Shown here in pieces: positions 1 through 13,200 of a stretch of DNA of 64,000 bases (positions within the stretch are counted from its first letter, which is position 1; the number at the start of each line of letters is the position of its first letter). The stretch comes from Ostrinia nubilalis (Eukaryota; Arthropoda; Insecta; Lepidoptera; Crambidae): NCBI RefSeq assembly GCF_963855985.1, contig NC_087096.1, forward strand, positions 5,704,001 through 5,768,000, given 5' to 3'. Position numbers and translations under genes: made by a program. The notes beneath the pieces were generated by a model. It had not been told where the DNA came from, ran no database searches, and worked only from the letters and a program-made list of their open reading frames with translations.

Positions 1-992
1 TGGGGGTCATGACGTCAATCAGTATGTCCTCCATGTTGGGCAGCACCAGAACCTTCTCGAACTCCTTGCGAGCTTCTCCCCGATCAACTTTTGAAGTCAC
101 TCTTATAGATAACATTCAATAAGAGTGAGTTTTGAATGATAAAACTGGCTACTAGTGTCCTATACTAGCCTTTTTTCATGGTCCATACTCCATATACCTT
201 TTATACTAGAGACGAGCAGTAGTCATATATTGAGGACGATTGCTTGCAGGTTACTTGGGTCCCGCAAGGTTATTTCCAGCGGGCTCTAGAAACTGTTCAA
301 TCAAAATCTACGTACCTAGTCATATCCTACTCGTAGTCCACAGGCGTGGGGGTCATGACGTCAATCAGTATGTCCTCCATGTTGGGCAGCACCAGAACCT
401 TCTCGAACTCCTTGCTGAGCTTCTGCTCGGTCCACTTTAAAGTTACTCTTAATGACGTTCAACAAGAGTGAGTTTTGAATGATAGAACTGGCTACTAGTG
501 TCCCATATTAGCCTTCTTTCAAGGTCAATATACCTTTTATACTAGAGACGAGCAGTAGTCATATATTGGGGATCATCATTGCTGACAGGTTACTTGGTTC
601 CAGCAGGATTCTTTCCAGCGGGCTCTAGAAACTGTTCAATCAAAATCGACATACCTAGTCATATCCTTTATATTGGGCAGCATGAGAGCTTTCTCAAACT
701 CCTTGCTGATCTTCCAGCTATTAGCCTTATATTTACGAAGAAGTAGGTAACACCGCTTTATATACCAATTCTAGGGGGGGTGAGCAGCATGTTATGAGTC
801 AGATGTTAGGGATGGGTGCTGGCAGGTTATGTTGGTTCAGCAGGACGCTACAAATGGCTCAAAATCTACGTACCTAGTCATATCCTACTCGTAGTCCACA
901 GGCGTGGGGGTCATGACGTCAATCAGTATGTCCTCCATGTTGGGCAGCACGAGAACCTTCTCGAACTCCTTGCTGAGCTTCTGCTCGGTCCA
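1..992 (-). repeat. Tandem copies of TEX2 last coding exon and its 3' flank
   Basis: Downstream of the TEX2 stop, the last roughly 35 codons of exon 21 recur at 885-992, 327-434 and 1-87 (cut by the window edge), with a decayed piece at about 661-719. The first two keep the open frame LSKEFEKVLVLPNMEDILI to the TAG stop. They lack the start of the exon and diverge at the same point (after the codon for W). The following 3' flank is repeated as well. Spacing of the stop codons is 336 and 558 bp. They are probably non-coding tandem duplicates, but could be alternative terminal exons. Confidence 0.8.
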
Positions 993-1220
993 CTTTAAAG
1001 TCACTCTTAATGACATTCAACAAGAGTGAGTTTTGAATGATAGAATATGCTACTAGTGTTCGTCACTGGCCTTCTTTAACGGTTCACCTTTTATAGTAGA
1101 GATGAGCAGTGGTCATATACATATTGGGGACGATTGCTGGCAGGTTACTCGGTTCCAGCAGGGTTCTTTCCAGCGGGCTCTAGAAACTGTTCAATCAAAA
1201 TCTACATACCTAGTCATATC

Positions 1221-4200
1221 CTACTCGTAGTCCACAGGCGTGGGGGTCATGACGTCAATCAGTATGTCCTCCATGTTGGGCAGCACGAGAACCTTCTCGA
1301 ACTCCTTGCTGAGCTTCTGCTCGATCCAGTTGGAGATGTGCGCGAATCGAAGCGTCCGTGCACCGAGCGCCGGCCGCGCCTTTAGCACTAGTTGCGGGTT
1401 TGTGCGGAACCTACGAGTGATATTCAAATTATTTATTGAAATGTAAGCCTTCTACAGTATTTACGTACGTCCCACGTATAAAGCTATATTACCACGCCCT
1501 ATTTACACTTCGGAACGACATATTGGCTGGTGCCGAGAAGTAATTCATAAATTAATAATACAAAGGAGGAAAGGTGTCAAAGGGATTGACACTTTTTTTT
1601 TATGGACGACGAGGTTCGAACTAGTGATATTCGGATATTGAGTTAGACAATCTGACACCTTTGGGCTATTGTCACCCATTGGGTTAGAATTTTGACTTTC
1701 AGTTTCAGCGCATATTCTCAATAAATATACTTTTCTAGAGAACAATGTCCTTACCCTATCCAGACGCGGTCGTGTGGCGGAGGTGGCAGGTTGAACGCGA
1801 GCCTTCCTTCGAGCCCGTGTATTTCCAAGTGCAGTTTTATATCTGTATTTGATAGGCCTTCCATTGCACGCTTCACATATTTGTAGTCTGTTACCTGTAC
1901 AACAAAATAAGTTTAGTTGTTTAGCTTCAAGCCTCTGTAATTAAATTGTGGTTGATTGTTTACCCTAAAAGGAATTTAAATTACCTGCTGGAAGTATTTA
2001 TTCGTTGCTATTTTGTCGACCATTTTTAGGAACTTCTTTTTGGATGAAACTGCCGGGTCAGGACTGGTAGATCTGGAATATAAAGTAGGGGTCATTTTGG
2101 TGTTCAATACTTTTTGAATGCGACCAACATCGAAAATTTAAGTGATGAGCTTCTATAATTTAGCTGTTGGTCCCATACAAAAGGTTCTTGAGTTTCTTTC
2201 TTCAAATTCCAGTCGATCTTGACTATGAGTAAGAGTTCAAGTTCTATTCGGAACTGAATGCAGATCAAAAATGTGATAAAAGTCTGTGTGGGTATTGTGT
2301 GCAGTACAATGTTCCGTTGCCATGGCAACGGCTTTATTAGTCCGTTAAGTAATTTAACAACACATTAAATTAGCTCGTATTAGCAGGCCTGTTCATCTCC
2401 GCGAGTTTACATCGAATACAAAACACGCACGATGGCCCACCTACTGGATACTATTCGACAAGGCCTCACATACGAGCGAACATTGACTCACGCACGCGTA
2501 TCCTTGTGTATGATAGAAGAAAATAAAGAAAATGGTGTACTAAATACTGTGCAGCATTTAACTGCCTAAATAATAATAAAAACACAGAATGTACTTTTTT
2601 AAGTTGCCTCAAGACACTGAGAGGTAAATAAGTAGTTAATATTATTCATGATAATTCATGCTAAATCATGTATTTCCTCCGCCATTTTACCGAAGTCAGC
2701 CCTATAGCTTCGGCGCAGTGCCGATCACTGACGTTTGTCAACAAAATGTTTCTTGACTCTTGAGACAGGCTAAATTACACCATATTGTTACTGACATTGA
2801 GCATACATTTTTTTAAATACCTTCGCGAAGTAAAACTTCTGTACGTAGTACTTATTATTATTCTGTGGTATTAGTGTTACACAAATACGTACGAGGATTC
2901 TGGCACGAGAATATTTTGCGTGCTATCGACAGGCTGCACGGGCGGGCTTTCGTCGTCGCTGCTTGACTCGGCCGAGTCCTCTACTTCCGAGTCGTATATC
3001 GCTGGCTTGCGTTTCTAGAAACAAACGTTTATTTATATGGATCTTAAGACAAGGGAATAAGATTCAAAATAATGTGATAAGGTATATCATCTAATACACA
3101 TAATATCGGTGCTACGTGTTAATTACACTACAGCGATTTAGAGTCCCCAAGCTGGGCCTTATTTTGTATTTTATACGGCTGGTGCCTGGTACTTACCCGT
3201 AACTGTTTTTCTGTGAACACTCCCGTGCCGGTGGTTTTCATTTCATTTTCGATGAGATTTTCAGACGATAATAACTGATCTTCTAACGTTACATCTGAAA
3301 ATAAAAAAAGACAATGAGCAGGTATTTCACTTACATTTTTCTTTCAATTTCAGATGAAAATAATGCGCGATGACAGTGCATCTGGCAATCTGTATCAAAC
3401 TACATTTCGCACTCCGTCTCAAGCGGAGACTTATTCTATCAATATCTATCTAAATTTGAGGAAACTTAATACTTTTTTAGCATGTAGATAAGCTTTTACT
3501 TTTCTCATTCAGCTTCATCAGGTAAAACTCCGTGTGCAGCGAGATGTAGGCGCTTCCATCACAGCACAAGTCACAAGTGAGAGAAAACGCCCTCTTTTTA
3601 CCCATCTAGTTCTCGGTATTTTACCCAGCAAATGGGTCCTTACTTTTCTCCTTCAGCTTAATAAGATTCAGCTGCGTCTGCAGCGCGATGTAGGCGCCGC
3701 CATCGTACCGCAAGTCCATTTCGAGTACCACCCCCAGACCCCCACCCTTCTCCAACGCAGGGAAAAACGCACTCTTTCTACCCGAGATAGTAGCTTTTAG
3801 GGTAACTAAAGTCCGGTCGCCGAGCAATACTTAATACTTTATTGCATTTCAGTGTGAGTGTGCGAGCGATAAGGATGGGTAGCTTGGGGTCATTGGACGA
3901 AATTCTATCTGCTCGGCGACCGGACTTTAGTATAGTTACTTACTTTCTTCTTGAGCTTCATCAGGTTCATGTACGAAGCTCCACGAGGGGACACGCCCCG
4001 CTCAGGGACAGCTCGGGGACTACTAGGGACTCGTGACGGCAGCTGGTGGGACACTCACTCTTCTCCTTTAGCTTCATGAGGTTGAGCTGCGTCTGCACGA
4101 GGGGACACGCCCCGCTCAGGGACAGCTCGGGGACTACTGGGGACTCACGACGGCAGCTGGTGGGACACTCACTCTTCTCCTTCAGCTTCATGAGGTTGAG

Positions 4201-7200
4201 CTGCGTCTGCAGCGCGATGTAGGCGCCGCCGTCGTAGCGCAGGTCCGCGTCGAGCCACACGCCGCGCTCGTCCCACGCGGGCGCCGCCACCCGCTCCACG
4301 AGGGGACACGCCCCGCTCAGGGACAGCTCGGGGACTACTGGGGACTCATGACGGCAGCTGGTGGGACACTCACTCTTCTCCTTCAGCTTCATGAGGTTGA
4401 GCTGCGTCTGCAGCGCGATGTAGGCGCCGCCGTCGTAGCGCAGGTCCGCGTCGAGCCACACGCCGCGCTCGTCCCACGCGGGCGCCGCCACCCGCTCCAC
4501 GAGGGGACACGCCCCGCTCAGGGACAGCTCGGTGACGACTAAAGGACTCATGAAGGATGGCAGCTGGGGGAAGAGAATCAAATTGATTGTGGTGGAACGA
4601 TAGTGTATGTATCGGGATACGATTTAAAAAACTATCTACCATCTTGCGCTATCTGATCAATTAAACTCTCCAGCCTGGATGCGCACCGTGCGTGATAAAT
4701 TCTTATCGACGTCTAAAAGCGATTTTTTTTTCGAAAAAATCGATAAAATGGCGATAAACGCTTATAGCGGCGCGCATTCTAAAGCAAAGAACAAACTATG
4801 ACAAATATAAAATTGGACACCATAAACCCTTAATTTCCATGTTTGTGCTTCGTAACATCAACTCACATCTAGTTTTGAATTTACCGTATACATTTTCTGA
4901 CATAAAAGCATAATAATATCTTAGCCATACAAAAATCTATAAGAAAGCCTCGTTTTATAAGTATACGGTTGGAGTAAAGTGCACGAAAAACGTGTTCAAG
5001 ATTTCAAAGACTAACGTGAACTATCTGATGACGTAGATACACATTTGACGTAGCATAACCATCCTTACCTTTAGCGTATTAAGTTTCCTCTGTATCCTGT
5101 TCTGCAGCCGGGCGATGATGAGCGGGTCGCGCATGACGTCATACATGAGGCGAGCTAGCAGCGTGTTCACCCACGTGACTTCAGCCGGCAGCATGCGGCA
5201 TTGACACGTTGTGGATGGGGACTTGGCCTGCTGGGAGCATTAGTTTACGTTGTATTCCTGTTTTCATAGTTAAGTTTTTAGGTATAGTTGTTGCAATTCA
5301 CGAAGGCGAGTGAGCTTAAGACTAGGCGCAGACCATCGATTTTTAGTTGGCCGATAGTTGTGTCCGATTTTAAATTGTATGAAGAATCGGCCAAATCAAA
5401 TCGGTGCAATGTGCGCACTTCCATACATGCCCATTCCATAACTGCCTGACTAAACTATCGGCCGACGAAAAATCGATGGTCTGCGCCTAGGCTTACATGT
5501 GCTCGCTACTGTTCGTTTTTCAAAAGTTTTGATAGACAATTACACTATCGTTATGTGTATGTACAGTGTACACGTACACACACAAGTAAAGCTCACTCGC
5601 CTTCGTGAGTTGCAAAAACTACAGGATAAAGTTAGGTAATGTATTCTAACATTTTACAATGGTTGTGCATGTTTCTAATATCAACGGTACCAATCGATTT
5701 GATTCACACCAACAACTCCAACGGAGTTATCGCGAAACGGTCGATAGTATGACCCTTGCCGATCGGAATTCAGAACACCCCATGGACTTAGAGTTGGCCT
5801 GTGCTCTATAGAAAACAGTTTAGAGCTCTATAGCGGTCATAAAAATATATTGCAATATTGCTGCGACGAATATACGGCTACGGAAGATTTTTGTGACGCC
5901 GAGTTTAGTTGAATGAAGTTTACCTACGTAAATTGATCTATGTATGTATAGCTAGTTATAAGAATGTAACGAATGCATGAAGATACTAATTTAGTTACTT
6001 TACTGCTCAACTATTTCCAACCACCAATATTAAATAGGTTTTTCAACAGCTAACAATTACAAAATACCGACTATAACTAGGCTATAAAAGAGCATTAGTT
6101 ACACAAAACACACGTTAGCTTTTCTCTTCTTTTTGCTCTTGGTCCGGTCGTGCGGCGTGGGCTCAATCTGACACATGACGCCGACCTCGGAGGTCTGCTT
6201 TAGCGACATGTCGTGCGTCTGTCATGGATCCGAGCATTAGTTTTATAGTCTGTTGTCGTCTGGTCATTGGACGCTCTATTACTAACTGCATTAGTGTTAT
6301 AGTCCAATGTTGTCTGGTAATTGGATGCCCTATTAAACCCTATTATAAAGCTGGTGGGCATTAGCAAAACAATGGTCCATTGCATATTTGCATACATTCC
6401 GCTCCTTATGTAGCTAGCTCTCATAAAGACTAACCATATATGATATTGAAATGTTATTCTTATTTTGTTAATAAATAATAATAATAGACATGTTAGATGC
6501 GTCATCTGTATGAATTAGCTTCTGACTATTACGGTAATAGTATGACCTAGGTTTTAGTCCATTAATTAAGTACATAAATAATAAGTTATCGTTGTGTTGA
6601 TAATTACCGTGACCTCATATTATTCAATTGCACAAGCGCTGGTAGGGTAAAAAGATTATGAGACATGTAGAGGCTCCATAAGAGCAAAATGACGATTTGT
6701 AAGAACTATTTTTAGTCTAAACAAATAAAGAAATTTTGACTTTGACTTTGACAAGTATAAATAATTATTTCGTCAAATATGTTATACCTGCAATATTTTG
6801 ATGAGATACGGCCAGAAGGTTTTCTCGTACGACTCCATGTCGGCCTGCATCTTCTGCGACGTCGCCGCGATGGTCACGCCCTCTGTTATCGAATCGGTGC
6901 CCTTGTTCTGAAAATGACAATCATAATTTCTATCAAAACAAACACGGGCAGATCAGAAGCATATTTTTATAAGGCCCGGTTTCTACCAAAGCGTAGAGGA
7001 AAGGAGATGTTTTTGATAACCAATCAGGTTCTCGAACCGAAGTTGAGCTGATAGGTGATGTGGAAATAACGAAATTTGATTGGTTAATCGAATATTCTCT
7101 TCCCTACTTTTTGGTGGAAACCGAACTTTACAGTTCATTTTCAGATAAGATATTAATCATAGAACTTATTTATAAGGGAACACTCCCTAACTAATACCCC

Positions 7201-10200
7201 ACATGTGCTGATAATACATTTTTATTGCTTTAAAACATTAGAATTAATATAATATGAATTGTCTGTACGTAATATTGCTTTCAAGGTTAGGGACGTTCCG
7301 CACTGCTTATTGAATCTTGCACACATTGACCTACATCGACCGGATTAAACAAATAAACAAAATATAATCTACAATCTGTTCCGCCGTTGATTTCTCAGAA
7401 CAGTGATGCAGTTTAAATTTTTATGAAAATAGGCATCGAGACTCATAGCATTACCGAGAAAGATAATAAAATGTTACACAGTTGTTGAACAGTGTTTCAA
7501 AATGACATTTCCATACTAAACGTCACTTTAAAACACTGTTCAACGAGCGTGTAAGTTTTATTAGTAAGGGGAATCATGTATAGAGGCATAAAAAAAAATT
7601 ACGCAGTGCAAAACTTCCGCCTAGCAACAGTTGGATCCTATTGATAGTAAATATTTTAAAATACGCGACTTAAATTGCGTAGAAGTAGAAAAACCAACGG
7701 CAAACAGGAAAATGAATAGTAGGAACTGATTTTCCTCAATAAATAACAATTCATAAATATGAGCAGTTTCTTCAAATCTTTTTTTGTTGAGCGGCTTTTC
7801 TTGTTCAATGGAATCCTAGTATCACAGCGACCGGTATCGATCTATTGTGATCACCACTATTTTTCACAGCTTGCTTTTGAGTCCTGCATCTATTAGCTAT
7901 AGTTCTTCGTTTCTAAGCGAGTGAGCTTTACTTGTGTGTGTACGTGTGCAACACATAACGATAGTGTAATATGTCTTTCAAAACTTTTGGAAAACGAACA
8001 GTAGCGAGCCACCACACATGTAAGGATCACTCGCCTTCGTGAATTGCAACAAATATACTTCAATATCCTATGGGCTTTGGATGAGTTTGCCCAGGTGTAA
8101 GCTAAGCTTGTGCATCGTAGGCCCGCAGTCTCTAAGGAACTGTAGTGGCGTTTCATCCGCCTCAAGACACTTACCAACGTTTTGGCGAAAGCAACGGTCT
8201 CCTTCTCAGCAAGTTTGTATACTGCCATCTCAATGCCTTCCTTGTTTTCCGCAGCCGGGTCGCTGTTGGTCTTCTCTTCGGCTGCTGAAGAATCCGGGGA
8301 CCCTGCGTTGGCTTCTGACACAGCGGTGTTTAGGCGACGATACCTGGGTAGGGGAAAATGGACGTTATTAATAGCTAGATAAGAGCTATAGATTTGGGAT
8401 ACATAAGGCAGCGAAAACTTCTTTATTTCAGCATTGGTTCTACTGCTGGACGCAAGATAAGATCACTATAGAACACGACTTCAGCTTTTTTTCCACATCT
8501 TCTCTTGAGCCATGACTCTATTTCGTTAATTTTTACCTCGTTGCGGAACTCATTTCATTCTCCCTTCTGCCCAATTTTACCTGACCTGGTACGAGGCAAA
8601 CAACGGAATAAATTGCCTTTTAAAAAAAGTAGGTGGGCGTCCCACCATTTATTGTGGTCTCTTTTCTAAAAATTTGAATTTTCCTCGGCCCTGCGACAGA
8701 TTTCTGTCTAATGTCACTTGATTTGCTGCATTTTTGGACTATACTACTATGACCATTATTTGGTCTTCTACAATGGTGTTGTTCCGTAAACTTACCACTC
8801 GTGCTTATCGCGTCCCGTCCTAGCGAATAAGTACAGGTGGGAATGCCTGTCCGTGGTGCGTTTGACGTGCACGCTCCATTCTCCTTCCACCGCGCCGTCT
8901 GCGCCGGTTTCTTGCTCCTGAAGTTAACAGTATTTTTATATGCATTTATTTAACTTTTCAGGCGAAGTAGAAGCGCAGTTTTTCTATCTATACACGTTGA
9001 GGTGCTACACCTCATATTACACTATATGTATAAAGCGACCCTTGCTGCAGCGTCGTCTGGTACACATGCCATACAAGATTAATAAAATAATGTTTTGACA
9101 AAAGCAGCAGTCAACACAGCGCAGCTGATCAAATAAGGCCCGATTATACATACTTTATTTGTTTATTTACATAGTACTGACAAAAGCACATCAAGCAAAC
9201 ATTACAGTACTTTAAGCCGGGTCCAGACGGGTGTAACGTGTAATGGAATGTATCGTGTAATTAGTTATAAAGACAGATTTATACAAAATCTAATTATGCA
9301 AATGCATTAAAATGTAGTATGGATTGAAGTATTCCGTACATACAAACATCTTTGTAACATTATAAAATGCATGTAAAATGGTCGGGGGGTCGCCAAATAT
9401 TTTTCATACTGTCGGGGGGTCGTGTCATGAAAAAGGTTGAAAAACACTGGTGATAATGTAATGGAAATAATGTGGGCAAGACTTAACATGTAATGCTCGT
9501 AGTGCCGTCCACACGTAGAATTCGTGTTACATTACACCCGTCTGAACCCGGGTTTAGGACGCTGTAATAGTTGTTTAAAATATTTATCGACGTTAATGCC
9601 AATAACTACGAGACTAATTGTTAAATAAAATTAAAATCTATCTATATCTAAATATATCTAATCTATCTAATCTAAATCTAGTCGTTAAATAAAATTAAAA
9701 TGCCATGACAATAACACACACGTACGAATTATAAACATGCGGGTCATAAACGGTGCACTTAATCGATAGCATAATGAGTAATTAATGAACTAATCAGTAT
9801 ATTATGTATAAATAAACATGACGCACTACTTTAATTAATACAACCTATGAACTTAGCATGCACTAACGGTTTTAAAAAGATAACACAGTTAATAAGTACA
9901 AAAATCCAGCTCGGTTTTTGTACATATTTGAACTAATTAATGTCAACAAATACTGAGACACTTGTGTTGTGCCAATTAGATTACTAGACATCCATACAAC
10001 AATCTATACTAACATTATAAATGCGAAAGTAACTCTGTCTGTCTGTCTCGCTTTCATGCCTAAGCCACTGAACCGATTTTGATGAAATTTGGCATAGAGA
10101 TAGTTTGAGTCCCGGGAAAAGACATAGGATAGTTTTTATCCCGGTTTTTGAAACAGGAACACGCGCGATAAAGTTTTTCTTTGACAGACAAAATTCCACG

Positions 10201-13200
10201 CGAAGCCGCGGGCGGAAAGCTAGTTAGAAATATGTACATGTTGTCGGCATACGTACTTTTAAACATAATATTAATGTAAATGATAGACTTCAAGTATACT
10301 AGTCAAGGTGCTCAGAATTAAAATTGGAGTATAACACGTAAAAAACGCACGAAGATAATGTTAATGTTTTCTTGAGGTATAGGAGCGGCACGGGAACGGT
10401 ATTTTTGTAACGTCAAACGTCAGCGAGACTTCAGATTCGTATGCTCTGACCATGAAGTCATAATTGATTAAGATTTTAGTTCAGTACAGCTTGGCTAGTA
10501 CACATAAGTCTGGTAAACAACCAATTTTTTACCCACACCAACAGAGAGGGGACGTCACGATGCCAATCATAAACAACTCTACTCACGCGTGCTTTGGATC
10601 GGTCCGTGCGTTTGGAAACACCGTTATTACTCACGGCTTCCTCCAGGAACTCCTTGATCTTTGACAGCTCATTGTCATCGATTTCTTCATCATCATCCTT
10701 GGTGCTGGTGACCGATTTAGTGGCCAGGTCCATTTCAGCATCGTGGAACAAGCTCTCTTCGAGTACATTCTTCTCGGACTGAGATTCGGCGGTCTCTGTG
10801 CATGTTGTTGTGCTGTCGGCCTTTTTGTCTGAAAGAAAATGGTTTTGTTTAAAAAAAGGGCGGGTTTAGTTAAAGAAAAAAAAAATGTTGCGTCATAAGA
10901 AAATGACCATTGGTTTTTACAACTTACTCATAAGTATTATATTGTTATTTATTACTCAATGAAAGAAAATAGGTTTTTAACATAAATACCTGGAAATCTA
11001 ATCTGACCTCTTAAAAATTTTAAGAGAACTTTTTGGAGGCATTAAACTTTCAAAAATAGAAAAGGCGATGACATTGAATTCTTCAACACGAATCATATGA
11101 ATAAAACATAGTGTAGACGAAAACAAATAAAAAAATATGCAAATTACGTTTGTTTATAGTGAGTGTGGATTTGTAGAACAAGTATTTGTAGGTGCTATCA
11201 TAAATAGGCGTTTATTATAAAGGTAATAAAAAACGGCAAGCACAATTTTATAGTAATCCTGCTATGATACAGAAGGAAAAATTTAAATTCATAAGGCGGT
11301 GACAGGTTGGTTCTAGGTGGTTATAATGGGAATTTATTTTAGTTGTGCTAGCGTACAACTAATCGTATTTACACATATGAAATAGCACGGCTAAATTAAT
11401 TAGCAAAAATAAAAAATGTGTGCTTAGCATCGCTAAATGCACTGGCCCATTGCCGCAGTAAAGTTTAGGACCAGGGGTCTAGTATTTGGTTATTTAAACA
11501 GAAATGAATTAGGTATGTAGTCTCCAGAATATCTGCAATAGATTTTGTGCTTTAGTACTTTCGTATAATGTCCAGAATTGATTGCGAAATAATAATAAAT
11601 CTTTGGACCTTGAAATGTTTTTTATTGGCAGATATGCTGTAGAGTGTAGACTGTACATAAGAAAACTATTAAAAACCGGGTCCTAAAACTATTTACAGTA
11701 CACGGTGAATATAATAAAACAATTGAAGAAAAGTTTTAGAGCTGTTTCGCACTGTATCCGATCCGAATTTTAGCATGATATTTATTTCTATACCGTGTAT
11801 TGTAAATTCACTTAAACTTACGTGGTCTAAAACGTGGTAAGTGAGCATGAAAAATACGAACCTCTATGCATTTTTCTAACAAGCCTGTGTCGAAGACCTT
11901 CTTTACCTGTTTCTCCGTCGGAGTGGGAAATGCTGCAAGATAAAAATAGTTAAAACATTTTGCAAAGAAATACTCTCTCTGGTATTAGATTTATCAATAT
12001 TGAATCCAAAGAATTCCGTCAATACATCATTTGGTTTTGATGCAAAAAAACATACGGTACAGATAGCTAAGAGGGAATTAACATAATTCGTCATTTTTGG
12101 TACATTGACCATAACAATGTTTCATATCATAATGCTAATGAAGTTGAACGAGGCAATTACTCAATTTTAAATAGAAAAGTTTATAAAAAACAAGGCCATG
12201 TCAATCACTAAAAAACCGGGTTTAACCATATTTTTGTATAAGAAATAACAGCTGATAGTTACTTTAGTTTACTTTGTGCAATTCAAATGTCTGTCTATTT
12301 TCTACTAGGTTGCTATATTTTAAGCTTTACTTAGTTTGGGAATAGAGTTATGTATCTTAATATTCATTCATTCATCACTTTCAGCTTATCCCTTCCCTAC
12401 TAATCCCTACTATCCCTACTAATATCCCTACTAATCCCTACTAATATTATAAATGCGAAAGTAACTCTGTCTGTCTGTCTGTCTGTTACGCTTTCACGCC
12501 TAAACCACTGAACTAATTTTGATGAAATTTGGCATAGAGATAGTTTGAATTCCGGGAACGGACATAGGATAGTTTTTATCCCGGTTTTTGAAACAGGGAC
12601 GCGCGCGATAAAGTTTTTCTGTGACAGACAAAATTCCACGCGGGCGAAGCCGCGGGCGGTAAGCTAGTATTGTATAACTTTGACTTTGTACCCTATATTA
12701 AGAGCAATAAAGTTTAAAATAAACAATTAATACCTCTTCTCCCGCCTCCGCCACACGAACTTGCGTTTCTTCTCCGGACTGGTATTTGTCTCTGTACTTT
12801 CTACTTCTGGCTGTTCCTTACTCTTTCTATTCGTAGCCTCCGCTGTCTTCCTTTCCGCTTCCACGTTTTCCTTTTCCAACACTTGTATTTTCTCTTTTTC
12901 GTTCAGTACGATGCAGATAGGATATTTTTTGCTCCATTGCCTGATAAAGTGTTAACAGTCAACATTGTTTTCCAATTTATTTTAATTATTAATAATCTTC
13001 ATTAATCATTTACCGATGATTGTATAAACAAGTTATAATAGATTCATTATAACTTATCAATGTAATGATTGTTGTACATGAGCATAATGCATTTAGTCAA
13101 CTGTTTTAATTTAGTTATTATTTATTGCTTTTATTAGCGTAATTAGTTTCAATAAACGGCGATTTGTTTCAGGTAGCGATAGATTTCCGCGATCGATTAC

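Noticed and set aside
240..1385. Three similar plus-strand ORFs with HRRGGHDVNQYVLHVGQH
   Set aside because: Antisense of the repeated TEX2 last exon; they are similar only because the exon is duplicated.
3967..4581. 204-residue minus-strand ORF as a separate gene
   Set aside because: It is TEX2 exon 16 plus its tandem copies read without splicing; there is no independent start or promoter.
7893..8321. 142-residue minus ORF as a separate protein
   Set aside because: Its first part is TEX2 exon 12, then it reads through the donor into intron and a MITE.
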